From NCBI RefSeq assembly GCF_003938655.1, contig NZ_RJJT01000021.1, positions 1-64,000 on the forward strand: DNA of 64,000 nucleotides, written 5' to 3'. This stretch comes from Rhizobium pisi. Lineage in GTDB: Bacteria > Pseudomonadota > Alphaproteobacteria > Rhizobiales > Rhizobiaceae. The notes beneath the pieces were generated by a model. That model ran no database searches. It had not been told where the DNA came from and worked only from the letters and a program-made list of their open reading frames with translations. Shown in pieces: positions 18,194-26,618 of the stretch. Position numbers and translations under genes: made by a program. Within the stretch, counting starts at the first letter, position 1. The number at the start of each line of letters is the position of its first letter.

Positions 18194-18659
18194 GCCTGTC
18201 GTGCTCGTATTCTGTAGCGAGGGCCTGGTTGGAATAGCGGAAATCGCCGGTTACTTCGCGGCCAAGCCAGCTGGGCAGGGCCGGCTTGTCGGTTTCCGAC
18301 GTCATTTCCACCTCGGCGATCACCAATCCGCGATGTTCGCCGGCAAAGACGTCGACCTCCCAGACGAAGCCCTCATAGGGAACGCGGTAGCGCGTCTTCT
18401 CGATGACGATGCCGATTGCGGCCTGTAACAATTCTTCGGCGTCGGCGACCGGAATGTCATATTCGAATTCGTCGCGGGTGATGGCGCTGCGGCCGATCTT
18501 GATCGTCAGTCTCGCCTTCTTGCCGTCGAGGATGCGCACGCGCACGGAACGGTCGTCCATCGAGGCGATGTAGCCCTGTCTCAGGCTCGACTTCGTCTCC
18601 ACCGCGGAACGCCATCCGTCGCTGCGCACGAGAAACTTCCGCTCGATCTCTTTCGCCAT
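18171..18659 (-). CDS. CYTH domain-containing protein (triphosphate tunnel metalloenzyme family)
   Basis: A 162-residue protein with the N-terminal EIERKFLV signature (ExExK) at residues 4-11 and alternating charged strands (VRVRILDGKKARLTIKIG, EFEYDIP, WEVDVFAGEHRGLVIAEVE) that line the triphosphate tunnel. Members hydrolyse tripolyphosphate or related triphosphates. The ATG at 18659 follows AAAGG; a longer frame to 18725 lacks support. It is the first gene of the CYTH-CHAD-trhO series. Confidence 0.88.
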   Translation of the reverse strand: MAKEIERKFLVRSDGWRSAVETKSSLRQGYIASMDDRSVRVRILDGKKARLTIKIGRSAITRDEFEYDIPVADAEELLQAAIGIVIEKTRYRVPYEGFVWEVDVFAGEHRGLVIAEVEMTSETDKPALPSWLGREVTGDFRYSNQALATEYEHDRHGLSHTA

Positions 18660-18813
18660 ACCGGTGAACCTTTTGTGACGATCCAGGCACGGTAGCCCAA
18701 TTCCCACGCATTTCCTACCCATCATGTTGCAAGTCTGGTTTTATCTCGACAAGGTCACGCCGGAGCGTTATTCGGAAACCGGATTTCAATCGTTTCAAGG
18801 AAACCGTACGGCC

Positions 18814-19452
18814 ATGGGCGAGAAAACAGACAAGCTCCTTTCCATCCTGAAACTCCAGCCCGTCGTTCCGGTGCTTATCGTCGACGATGCGAAGTCGGCC
18901 GTGCTGCTGGCACGTGCGCTCGTCGCAGGTGGCCTGAAGGCGATCGAGATCACCATGCGCACGCCGGCGGCACTCGATGCCGTGCGTGCCGTCGCCAACG
19001 AGGTCGAGGGCGCCGAAGTCGGCGCCGGCACGATCCTCAATGTCGCCCATTGGAAAGCCGCCGTCGAGGCCGGCTCGAAATTCATCGTCAGCCCGGGCAC
19101 GACGCAGGAACTGCTCGACGCGGCAGCCGATTCCGACGTGCCGCTGCTTCCCGGCGCCGCAACCGCCAGCGAAGTCATGGCGTTGCGCGAAGAAGGCTAC
19201 CAGGTTCTGAAGTTCTTCCCGGCCGAGCAGGCCGGCGGTGCGGCCTATCTCAAAGCGCTCTCCTCGCCGCTGGCAGGCACGCTGTTCTGCCCGACCGGCG
19301 GCATCTCGCTGAAGAACGCCAATGATTACCTCTCGCTGCCGAACGTCATCTGCGTCGGTGGTTCGTGGGTGGCGCCGAAGGAACTGGTCGCAGCCGGCGA
19401 TTGGGCAGGGATCACCAAGCTTGCGGCAGAGGCCGCGGCGCTGAAGGCTTGA
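18814..19452 (+). CDS. eda: KDPG/KHG aldolase
   Basis: A 212-residue class I aldolase that splits 2-keto-3-deoxy-6-phosphogluconate to pyruvate and glyceraldehyde 3-phosphate in the Entner-Doudoroff pathway. Glu45 (EITMRTP) and Schiff-base Lys133 (VLKFFPAE) match the E. coli numbering exactly. CPTGGIS is the phosphate-binding segment. The open frame reaches back to 18724, but the start at 18814 fits the family length. The upstream Shine-Dalgarno is weak (CAAGG). It is encoded alone, divergent from the CYTH gene. Confidence 0.93.
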   Translation: MGEKTDKLLSILKLQPVVPVLIVDDAKSAVLLARALVAGGLKAIEITMRTPAALDAVRAVANEVEGAEVGAGTILNVAHWKAAVEAGSKFIVSPGTTQELLDAAADSDVPLLPGAATASEVMALREEGYQVLKFFPAEQAGGAAYLKALSSPLAGTLFCPTGGISLKNANDYLSLPNVICVGGSWVAPKELVAAGDWAGITKLAAEAAALKA

Positions 19453-19561
19453 TGTCGTATTTCTTAGATAGAGGGTAAGCTTCTCGGCGAGCCTCCAATT
19501 TGTATTTCAGCCGTCGCAAACCTATGTTCTCCTCCAGCCTCAAACAGGGAGATGACGAGGA

Positions 19562-20281
19562 ATGTTCGACGCAAAGAAGCTTCTCGACCAGTTCTTGGGT
19601 TCGCAGGTGCCGGGTCTCGGCGGCACGGTCCGCGACAGGGCGGGTGACGCCGTGCAGACGGCCAGGAACAATCCGCTGGCGACGGGCGCGATCGCGGCCG
19701 TGCTTCTCGGCACCAAGACCGGCCGCGGCATTGCCGGAAACGCGCTGGCGATCGGCGGCCTCGCCGCCATTGCCGGCCTCGGTTACCAGGCCTACAAAAA
19801 TTACCAGGCAGGCCAGGCGCCCGCAGCTCCCTCGGATGCGCCATCGGCCAACAATCCGATCCTCCTGCCGCCACCTGCCGAATCCGGCTTCGGGCCGGAG
19901 TCGCCTGCCGGCAGCAATGAATTCGTGCTGGTGCTAATCCGCGCAATGATCGCCGCCGCCAAGGCCGACGGCCATATCGACGATGCCGAACGCGCCCTCA
20001 TCATGGACAAGATCAAGGCGGCCGATGTCAGCGGTGAAGCGGCCACCTTCATCGAGCGTGAGCTCGCTTCGCCGACGGATATCGATGCGCTCGTCGCCGC
20101 CGCGACGACGGAAGAACAGCGTGTCGAGCTCTACACCGCTTCGCGGCTGACCATCGAGCCGGATTCGCGCGCCGAGCGCGGTTACCTCGATCTGCTTGCC
20201 GGCCGGCTCGGCCTTGCCGACCAGCTGGTCGATCATATCGAGGCGACGGTCTCCTCCGCCAAGGTTACCTTGTCACAGTAA
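19562..20281 (+). CDS. TerB-like / DUF533 (YebE) family protein
   Basis: A 239-residue protein with an N-terminal Gly/Ala-rich hydrophobic segment (about 42-75, including GIAGNALAIGGLAAIAGLGY), a Pro/Ala linker, and a helical C-terminal TerB-like domain (IRAMIAAAKADGHIDDAERA, near 125-145). The layout matches E. coli YebE, an inner-membrane protein of unknown function. GAGATGACGAGGA precedes the ATG. No functional partner is evident nearby. Confidence 0.83.
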   Translation: MFDAKKLLDQFLGSQVPGLGGTVRDRAGDAVQTARNNPLATGAIAAVLLGTKTGRGIAGNALAIGGLAAIAGLGYQAYKNYQAGQAPAAPSDAPSANNPILLPPPAESGFGPESPAGSNEFVLVLIRAMIAAAKADGHIDDAERALIMDKIKAADVSGEAATFIERELASPTDIDALVAAATTEEQRVELYTASRLTIEPDSRAERGYLDLLAGRLGLADQLVDHIEATVSSAKVTLSQ

Positions 20282-20344
20282 CAAGCAGGCCGGTTGCCTT
20301 TGCCGGGCGGCTGGCCTATCCACTCCTAGACAAGGGGAGTGAAC

Positions 20345-21040
20345 ATGCGCGATCTTGCAAATTTCAAGGGCTGCCCGGCGCCGAAGCCGGTCACGCTGAA
20401 GGGCCGTTTCGTCACCATAGAGCCCTATCGGCGCGCCGAACATCTCGAGGCGCTGTGGGACGGGCTCGGCGGCATGGGCATCAATCCGCTGCTTCTTTAT
20501 TTCGCGCAGGACGATTTCTCCGGGATCGAGGATTTCGCCAACTGGCTGGAGACCGTCTACACCAAGTCCGGCTGGCTCACCCATATCTTCCGTGACAACG
20601 CCACCGGCAAAATTGTCGGCATGGCGAACTACATGCGCGCCGACCCGGTAAACGGTGTCGTCGAAATCGGCGGGGTGGCGCATGGCCCTGAGATGAAGCG
20701 GTCGCCGCTTTCGACCGAAGCGCATTATCTGATGGCCAAGCATGTTTTCGAAGAGCTCGGCTACCGCCGCTACGAGTGGAAATGCGACAACAAGAACGAG
20801 GCGAGCAAGACGACGGCCCTCCGTTATGGCTTCAGCTTCGAGGGCGTTTTCCGCCAGCACATGATCTCCAAGCGCCGCAACCGCGACACCGCCTGGTTTT
20901 CGATGATCGATGCTGAATGGCCGTTGATCAACGATGCCTTCGAAGCCTGGCTTTCGCCGGAGAATTTCAACGATGCCGGTGACCAGAAGCGTCGCCTGCA
21001 GGATATCCGTGCCGATCTGGAAAAGGAAAGGCTCGCGTGA
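20345..21040 (+). CDS. GNAT family N-acetyltransferase (RimJ/RimL type)
   Basis: A 231-residue acetyltransferase with strands GRFVTIEPYR, IFRDNATGKIVGMANYM and the acetyl-CoA region YLMAKHVFEELGYRRYEWKCDNKNEASKTTALRYGF split over the usual motif A/B. GGGGAG lies 5 bases before the ATG at 20345 (an in-frame GTG at 20339 is less likely). Members acetylate proteins or small amines; the substrate is not predictable. It overlaps the next small gene by 4 bases (GTGA). Confidence 0.85.
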   Translation: MRDLANFKGCPAPKPVTLKGRFVTIEPYRRAEHLEALWDGLGGMGINPLLLYFAQDDFSGIEDFANWLETVYTKSGWLTHIFRDNATGKIVGMANYMRADPVNGVVEIGGVAHGPEMKRSPLSTEAHYLMAKHVFEELGYRRYEWKCDNKNEASKTTALRYGFSFEGVFRQHMISKRRNRDTAWFSMIDAEWPLINDAFEAWLSPENFNDAGDQKRRLQDIRADLEKERLA

Positions 21041-21243
21041 ACCAGGAGAGCCGCTCGCAGGCGATCGCCGCCGCCATTATTCTGCTCGGCGCCGGCCTCG
21101 TCCTCTATTTCCTGCCGACCATCGTTTTGTGGATCGGCAATTTTTCGCCGACGCTGGCGATCTTCGTCGGCGTCTGCCTGATCATGGCGTTTTTCGCCGT
21201 CTTCTGGCTGCGGGCGCGCTACCAAAGAAGCAGGGGCAAGTAG
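21037..21243 (+). CDS. Small two-helix membrane protein of unknown function
   Basis: A 68-residue protein that starts at a GTG overlapping the previous stop (GTGA), so it is translationally coupled to the acetyltransferase. It has two hydrophobic helices (IAAAIILLGAGLVLYFLPT and ILVGVCLIMAFFAVFWL-like, about 10-30 and 36-58) and a basic C terminus (RARYQRSRGK). I do not recognise a family. Confidence 0.7.
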   Translation: MNQESRSQAIAAAIILLGAGLVLYFLPTIVLWIGNFSPTLAIFVGVCLIMAFFAVFWLRARYQRSRGK

Positions 21244-21245
21244 GC

Positions 21246-22322
21246 CTATCCCTGCAACGAAGCGCCGAGCAGCAGGGCGCCCATCAGGATGACGAGAAGG
21301 GCGCCGAGGATTTCGATGGCGTTGCCGACCCAGACCGAGGCAGTCGAGCCGCGCCCGGAGAGGCGGACGGCAGCGCCCTTGGCGGTGACGGCAAGGGTCG
21401 CAAGCACCGAAACGGTGATCGCCGTGCCGAGCGACATGGCGGCGACCGAAAGCACGCCGCCGAGATAGAGCCCGTTCAGCAGCGAGAAGGTCATAACAAG
21501 CAATGCGCCGGAGCAGGGGCGAAGGCCGACGGCTGCGATGGCCGACCAGGCTTCGCGGGCGCTGAAATTGTCGCCGCCGAGCAGAGCCGGATCCGGCACA
21601 TGGGCATTGCCGCAGGTCTCGCAGGCCATGCCGGGAACGAAGGTGTGGCCGGCTTCCACCGCCTGCGCCTTGCCGTCGAAGGCATAGGCCTGGCGTTCGG
21701 CCGCATTGTCTTTCCAGTCGAGCATCATGGAGACCGGACCGGCTGATGTCGCCATCAGCCGGCGGCGCGGCAAATTGCCTACCATCGAGCGCAGTTTGCG
21801 AAACAACAGCCAGCCGCCGAAGAGAATGACCATGACGAAGCTGGCGATCTCCATCGCGTGGGTCGCCGCCGTCAGCGTGATGCCGGTGCCGCGCAGCACC
21901 AGCCAGGCGCCGCCGACGAGCGCCACCGCGACCACGCCCTGGACGAAGGCCGAGATGAAGGAGATCACCACGCCGCGCTTCAGCTCGATCTCGTTGGCGA
22001 TCATGTAGGAGGAGATGACCGCCTTGCCGTGACCTGGGCCAGCGGCATGGAAGACGCCGTAGGCGAAGGAGAGGCCGATCAGCGACGCCAGCTGCCAGGG
22101 GTCCTGGCGCATCGCCTTCAAGGCGCCGGTCAGTGCCCGGTAAAAAGCCTGCTGCTCGTAGTTCACATAGAGCAAAAGCGGTGCGAGCGGCCCGCCGGTC
22201 GGCTGGAAGCTCGGCTCCGCCGTGCCGATGCCGAGCGGCGATTGCGCATGGGCGAGACTTGCCGCCGTCAGGAGCGCGAGGATCGCAGCCGAAAGGGTGA
22301 AGGGTAGGCGATTCGTCAGCAT
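21246..22322 (-). CDS. NicO/RcnA family nickel/cobalt-type transporter
   Basis: A 358-residue inner-membrane protein with an N-terminal signal-like helix (LSAAILALLTAASLAHA) and the NicO motifs FHAAGPGHGKAVISSY and GLRPCSGALLVMTF. A loop of about 60 residues between helices carries CETCGNAH, a plausible metal-binding site. Family members move Ni2+ or Co2+, usually as exporters. It overlaps the upstream DUF1007 gene by 7 bases, a pairing seen repeatedly in proteobacteria, so the two probably form one metal-handling unit. The metal is not determined. Confidence 0.87.
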   Translation of the reverse strand: MLTNRLPFTLSAAILALLTAASLAHAQSPLGIGTAEPSFQPTGGPLAPLLLYVNYEQQAFYRALTGALKAMRQDPWQLASLIGLSFAYGVFHAAGPGHGKAVISSYMIANEIELKRGVVISFISAFVQGVVAVALVGGAWLVLRGTGITLTAATHAMEIASFVMVILFGGWLLFRKLRSMVGNLPRRRLMATSAGPVSMMLDWKDNAAERQAYAFDGKAQAVEAGHTFVPGMACETCGNAHVPDPALLGGDNFSAREAWSAIAAVGLRPCSGALLVMTFSLLNGLYLGGVLSVAAMSLGTAITVSVLATLAVTAKGAAVRLSGRGSTASVWVGNAIEILGALLVILMGALLLGASLQG

Positions 22323-22957
22323 GTCACCTCCAGCCGGGTGGCGAAGAGCTTGGACATGTTGGTGCCTGTGGGATCGTTGAAGAAAGCGTCCGTCAACGAC
22401 TGCTTGTTTTGCGAGATCACCTGGTCGGCATCCGGCCGCACCACCTGATGTTTGCAGGCCTTGAAACCGTCGCCAACCATTGAAAGTTCGTTGTCTGTCG
22501 GGAAATCGATCGAGGTATAAAGCGACGGGTCGTAGACGCCGAAGGTGAGCCTGCCCTTGAGGGGCATCTTTTCCGCCGGTTTCACCGCAAAAAACATCAG
22601 CAGCTGACCGTCCTTGTAGTCGACATGGATGATATCGGGCTTCTGGACGGTGATGTTTTTCCCGTTGATCGTCAGGTTCATGTAGTAATCATAGTCGGCA
22701 AGCGATTGCTTCACCGTTTTTCCGACCTCCGCGAGTTCGTTCGGCTCCAGCTTCAGATCGGTGTTCTTGTCGAAATCCATGACGACGGAGGAGGAGAAGA
22801 CTTCGTCGAAGCGCCAGACGTTGCGCAGCTCCTCGACGCTGCCATCCTTGCCGGCGACGACTTCGAGGCGCGCTTCCACGAAGATGTGCGGATGGGCAAA
22901 GGCGGCGGCCGGCACCAGCGACAGAAGCGCGGCCATCAGTATTGTCGAATGTTTCAT
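22316..22957 (-). CDS. DUF1007 family periplasmic protein
   Basis: A 213-residue secreted protein: signal peptide of about 21 residues (MKHSTILMAALLSLVPAAAFA), then the family start HPHIFVEARLEV with a metal-binding-looking HPH at the mature N terminus. The FDKNTDLKLEPNEL stretch resembles a Ca-binding loop. It is the first gene of the pair with the NicO transporter and probably delivers or senses the same metal. No enzyme activity is known for the family. Confidence 0.85.
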   Translation of the reverse strand: MKHSTILMAALLSLVPAAAFAHPHIFVEARLEVVAGKDGSVEELRNVWRFDEVFSSSVVMDFDKNTDLKLEPNELAEVGKTVKQSLADYDYYMNLTINGKNITVQKPDIIHVDYKDGQLLMFFAVKPAEKMPLKGRLTFGVYDPSLYTSIDFPTDNELSMVGDGFKACKHQVVRPDADQVISQNKQSLTDAFFNDPTGTNMSKLFATRLEVTC

Positions 22958-23082
22958 CTATCCCGCTGCCCTGTTCGGTGACCGTGACTTCTTGCCAGAA
23001 ATTGGGACGGAATTGGGACCGGCTCCCGCCTTGGATTCGCTGGTGTTAGGCAGCGATGTCGCACCCTGCGCAAAGACCCGCG

Positions 23083-23976
23083 TCAAGGATGCTTCTTGAA
23101 CCAGTTGTGCAGGTAGTCGACGAAGATCCTCACCTTGGCCGGAAGATAGCGCCGATGCGGATAGACTGCATAGATACCGCGGTCGGTCGGGATATAGTCG
23201 TTGAACAACGTCACAAGCTCGCCACTTTCGATCGGCTTGCGTGCGATGAAATCCGGGACGACGGCGATGCCGATGCCGGCAAGGGCTGCGCGTAATGTCG
23301 CATGCGGGCTGTTCACCTCTATCGGCCCGGAAACGGCGACGGAAAACGAGGTGTTGTCGGGATTGTGGAAGCGGATGCTCGCCTGGGTGCGGGCATTGGT
23401 GTCGACGATGAAGGGCACGTTGGAAATATCGCTGGGGTGCTCGATATTGGGATAGCGCTCGAGGAATTCAGGGGTCGCGCAGATATGGACGCGGAAATCG
23501 GAGATCTTGCGGGCGATCATGCCTGAGTCTTCGAGTTTGGTGACGCGGATCGCCACGTCGAAGCCCTCCTCGATCAGGTCGACGAATCGATCGTCGGCGG
23601 CGATCTCCAGCGAGAGGTCAGGGTTCTCCTTGGCGAAATCGATCAGCGACTGGCCGACATCGGCATCGACGAAGGTGCGCGGCACCGAAATGCGAAGGCG
23701 CCCCTTCAGCTGCGCGTTGTTCTCGCGCACGAGATCGGCAAGGTTGTCGATCTCCTTCAGAATATCGGAGGCGGTGCGGTAATAGGTGTGGCCGGCTTCG
23801 GTCATGGAGAACTGCCGGGTGGTGCGGTTGAGCAGCAGGGCGCCGAGCTCGTCCTCCAGCTCGCGCACATATTTGGAGAGCAGCGCCTTGGAGCGGCCGG
23901 TGCGGCGCGCCGCGGCGGAAAAGCCTTCTGCCTCGACGACATCGATGAAGGCGCGTATGCGGGTCAAGGTATCCAT
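23083..23976 (-). CDS. LysR-family transcriptional regulator
   Basis: A 297-residue LTTR with an N-terminal winged HTH (MDTLTRIRAFIDVVEAEGFSAAARRTG region, residues 1-60) and a C-terminal substrate-binding domain (RISVPRTFVDADVGQSLIDF, GIGIAVVPDFIARKPIESG). The start at 23976 matches the family; 12 extra codons upstream to 24012 are unlikely. It is divergent from the ornithine decarboxylase gene with a 531-bp gap. CrgA/AaeR-like members control aromatic or quinone responses; the target here is unknown. Confidence 0.87.
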   Translation of the reverse strand: MDTLTRIRAFIDVVEAEGFSAAARRTGRSKALLSKYVRELEDELGALLLNRTTRQFSMTEAGHTYYRTASDILKEIDNLADLVRENNAQLKGRLRISVPRTFVDADVGQSLIDFAKENPDLSLEIAADDRFVDLIEEGFDVAIRVTKLEDSGMIARKISDFRVHICATPEFLERYPNIEHPSDISNVPFIVDTNARTQASIRFHNPDNTSFSVAVSGPIEVNSPHATLRAALAGIGIAVVPDFIARKPIESGELVTLFNDYIPTDRGIYAVYPHRRYLPAKVRIFVDYLHNWFKKHP

Positions 23977-24149
23977 GGAAATCCTCAAAGGCCGTTTTAG
24001 AATATTGAACAAATCGGCACGTTTTGTTCAATTATTTTTTTGGCGGCGAGATCAAAAAAACGCTTGATTATGAAGGCGAATATTCTTATTTCCCACTCAG
24101 CCCAAAGTCGCACGTGCCCATGGGTGTCCGCCGAACCCTCGAATTGGTG

Positions 24150-24507
24150 AGGAAATCGGTAAGGTACCTGGAATTAACCCCTCCAGTCGCTATTCCGGCC
24201 AACCGGAAAATGCGAGGACGCCTGAAGCAACGACGGTGCGGGCCTTTTTGTTCTCTCCCTGCTTTCCATCAGCGGGGGTTACTGAAGAGGCACACCATCA
24301 TTGCCGGAAGTGCGGTTGGGATTCTCCCTCCAATCCATGGCAGACAAAGCCGAACTTACACCGCGTCCGCGGCGTTGGTTCACTATCCGCGCATCGAGCG
24401 CTTGCTATGGTTCCGGGGTCTCCACCGGCTGGTTCCAATGCGAGTTCTCGTATGCCCTTTGTCCTCCGGTTGATACCGGAGCTCTGGAATTGGAAGAGGG
24501 AATCGAT
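24150..24507 (+). ncRNA. Structured 5' leader of ornithine decarboxylase (candidate speF motif)
   Basis: The 531-base gap before the decarboxylase is longer than any other here and contains several hairpins. The clearest is CTCCGGT (24464-24470) with ACCGGAG (24475-24481) around TGAT, 26 bases before the ATG. A GC-rich stretch ending GGGCCTTTTTGTT at about 24239-24252 could be an early terminator. Alphaproteobacterial speF genes are known to carry a conserved leader RNA (Rfam speF); position and length fit, but I cannot confirm the covariance model by eye. A frame ending TGA at 24509-24511 overlaps the decarboxylase ATG. Confidence 0.45.
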
Positions 24508-25641
24508 ATGACCACCCAGCGCATCCGCGACTTTCTCGCAACCCGACGTCCCGACGGTCCCTGCCTCGTGGTTGACCTCGACGTCATCAGAGACAATTTC
24601 CACGCCTTCCGTCACGCCATGCCGGACAGCGCCATCTACTACGCCGTCAAGGCCAACCCGGCTCCCGAAGTGCTGAAGCTGCTCGCAGGCCTCGGCTCCA
24701 ATTTCGATTGCGCATCCGTTGCCGAAATCGAAATGGCGCTCGAAGCCGGTGCGACCGCCGCCCGCATCTCCTTTGGCAACACGATCAAGAAGGAGCGTGA
24801 TGTCGCTCGCGCTCATGCGCTCGGCGTCAGCCTCTTTGCGGTCGACAGCCACGAGGAAGTCGAGAAGATCTCGCGCGCCGCTCCCGGCGCCCGTGTCTTC
24901 TGCCGCGTCCTGACGGACGGCGAAGGCGCCGAATGGCCGCTGTCGCGCAAGTTTGGCTGCGTGCCGCAGATGGCCGTCGACGTTCTCGTCTACGCTCATC
25001 AGCTCGGCCTGCAGTCCTATGGCGTCTCGTTCCACGTCGGTTCGCAGATGACCAAGGTCGATGCCTGGGATTCCGCACTCGCCGATGCCAAGCGCGTCTT
25101 CGTATCGCTTGCCAAGCAGGGCATCCACCTGCAGATGGTCAACATGGGCGGCGGCTTCCCGACCAAGTACCTGCGCGACGTTCCGTCCGCGGAAGCTTAC
25201 GGCAAGTCGATCTACCAGGCGCTGCGTACGCATTTCGGCAACCAGATCCCGCAGACGATCATCGAGCCGGGTCGCGGCATGGTCGGCAATGCCGGTGTCA
25301 TCAAGGCTGAAGTCGTGCTGATCTCGAAGAAGTCGGACAATGACGATGCGCGCTGGGTATTCCTCGACATCGGCAAGTTCGGCGGCCTCGCCGAGACGAT
25401 GGACGAAGCCATCCGCTACCCGATCCGCACGGATCGCGACGGCGACGAGATGGAGCCCTGCGTCATCGCCGGCCCGACCTGCGATTCGGCCGACGTGCTT
25501 TACGAGAAGAACCTCTATCCGCTGCCGATCTCTCTTTCGATCGGCGACGAGGTCCTGATCGAAGGCACTGGCGCCTACACGACGACCTATTCGGCGGTCG
25601 CCTTCAACGGTTTCGAGCCGCTGAAGGCCTACGTCATCTAA
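24508..25641 (+). CDS. speF: Ornithine (or lysine/ornithine) decarboxylase, group IV PLP enzyme
   Basis: A 377-residue eukaryote-type decarboxylase making putrescine from ornithine; some rhizobial relatives also use lysine. The PLP lysine is Lys48 in YYAVKANP. HVGSQ (176-180), the phosphate-binding EPGRGMVG and the partner-subunit catalytic Cys325 in CDSAD are all present. The start at 24508 matches family length. The frame stays open further upstream to 24301, but that part overlaps the leader and lacks decarboxylase features. GAAGAGGGAA precedes the ATG. Likely regulated through the long leader. Confidence 0.95.
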   Translation: MTTQRIRDFLATRRPDGPCLVVDLDVIRDNFHAFRHAMPDSAIYYAVKANPAPEVLKLLAGLGSNFDCASVAEIEMALEAGATAARISFGNTIKKERDVARAHALGVSLFAVDSHEEVEKISRAAPGARVFCRVLTDGEGAEWPLSRKFGCVPQMAVDVLVYAHQLGLQSYGVSFHVGSQMTKVDAWDSALADAKRVFVSLAKQGIHLQMVNMGGGFPTKYLRDVPSAEAYGKSIYQALRTHFGNQIPQTIIEPGRGMVGNAGVIKAEVVLISKKSDNDDARWVFLDIGKFGGLAETMDEAIRYPIRTDRDGDEMEPCVIAGPTCDSADVLYEKNLYPLPISLSIGDEVLIEGTGAYTTTYSAVAFNGFEPLKAYVI

Positions 25642-25650
25642 GGTCGTTTC

Positions 25651-25678
25651 CGCCGGCCCCGTAACCAGTCGGGGCGGC
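25651..25678 (+). terminator. Possible hairpin terminator after the decarboxylase
   Basis: GCCGGCCCCG and CGGGGCGGC pair with one bulge around an 8-base loop. There is no good T run, only AATTTTCC some 10 bases later. Confidence 0.4.
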
Positions 25679-25735
25679 AACTTCACAATTTTCCTTCATC
25701 GCCGCTGATAACGGTATTGGGTACGGGAGGCCAAG

Positions 25736-26326
25736 ATGGCCGCTGTTCTTGATTCTGTCCGCGCATTCTTTGCGCCTACCACTTTCATCATCGACGCCGA
25801 AAATCCCTCGGATGTCGTTGCCCGCGAGAACCTGCTCGACCGCGTCATGGGGCCGGATCGCCGCAAGAAGTCGTCGGAGAAGATTCGCCGCAACCGCGTT
25901 CCGGCCGAGGGTCTTGCACTCGTCGCGCGTGACCGCGACGGCCATGTCATCGGCTCGGTGCGGCTCTGGAACATCGAGGCCGGCGTCAACGATGAAGGCA
26001 CGCCGATCAACGCGCTGCTGCTCGGTCCGCTCGCCGTCGCGCCTCATCACGGTGGCAAGGGCATCGGCTCGGCGCTGATGCGCGCAGCAATCCTCGAAGC
26101 GAAAAATCGTGGGCACGGCGCCGTCCTGCTCGTCGGCGATGCAGCCTATTACGAGCGTTTCGGCTTCTTTGCCGAAAAGGCTCGTCATCTTGTCATGCCG
26201 GGTCCGTTCGAACGCTCGCGCTTTCTTGCGCTGGAGCTCACGGAAGGCTGGCTTGACGGCGCGGCCGGCATGATCGTTCCCTCGGGACGCATGCTGGCGA
26301 GCGCGCCAGTTCGCCGCGCAGCCTGA
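25736..26326 (+). CDS. GNAT family N-acetyltransferase
   Basis: A 196-residue acetyltransferase of the YhbS type. The acetyl-CoA-binding motif A is LLLGPLAVAPHHGGKGIGSALM, with the expected Q/G-x-x-G-x-G pattern as HHGGKGIG, and motif B covers YYERFGFF. ACGGGAGGCC precedes the ATG. It follows the decarboxylase by 94 bases and could act on polyamines, but that is only a guess from position. Confidence 0.85.
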   Translation: MAAVLDSVRAFFAPTTFIIDAENPSDVVARENLLDRVMGPDRRKKSSEKIRRNRVPAEGLALVARDRDGHVIGSVRLWNIEAGVNDEGTPINALLLGPLAVAPHHGGKGIGSALMRAAILEAKNRGHGAVLLVGDAAYYERFGFFAEKARHLVMPGPFERSRFLALELTEGWLDGAAGMIVPSGRMLASAPVRRAA

Positions 26327-26337
26327 GGCGAAAGCGC

Positions 26338-26359
26338 CGCGCGTCTCTTCAGGCGCGCG
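26338..26359 (+). terminator. Possible hairpin after the acetyltransferase
   Basis: CGCGCGTCT (26338-26346) pairs with AGGCGCGCG (26351-26359, one G-T pair) around CTTC. No T tract follows. Confidence 0.35.
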
Positions 26360-26513
26360 AAGGTTATGCGTAAGGCCGACAGGCCGGCCGGGGTTGGGAA
26401 TCCTTCCCTTTGGCCGGCAACGTCCGCGCCGCTTGACCATGGAGGCAGGCGGGCCTGCCGTGGTTGCGGCGCGGATTGTTTATTGGGCAAGCGGCGCCCC
26501 ATCCCAAAGTGGC

Positions 26514-26618
26514 TAAAGCATGTCGCACAAAAGTGTGCAGCGGTTTTGCGCTAAAGACATGCGAAAACAAAGACCTAAAGTGCGGCAAGCGAATCTGAAA
26601 GATCGCGACGCACTTTAG
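26514..26618 (+). repeat. ~105-bp hairpin repeat (AAGCATGTCGC family), copy 2
   Basis: TAAAGCATGTCGCACAAAA, then GGTTTTGCGCTAAAGACATG, then the second block AAAGTGCGGCAAGCGAATCT closing with GACGCACTTTAG. AAAGTGCG and CGCACTTT pair, as do GCATGTC and GACATGC. The last bases include TTA at 26615-26617, which is the stop codon of cysE on the other strand. The element therefore reaches into, and ends, the cysE reading frame. Confidence 0.8.

Noticed and set aside
24024..24473. 149-codon frame in the decarboxylase leader
   Set aside because: Arg/Pro-rich composition, no ribosome site, and it covers the structured leader; better explained as untranslated RNA.
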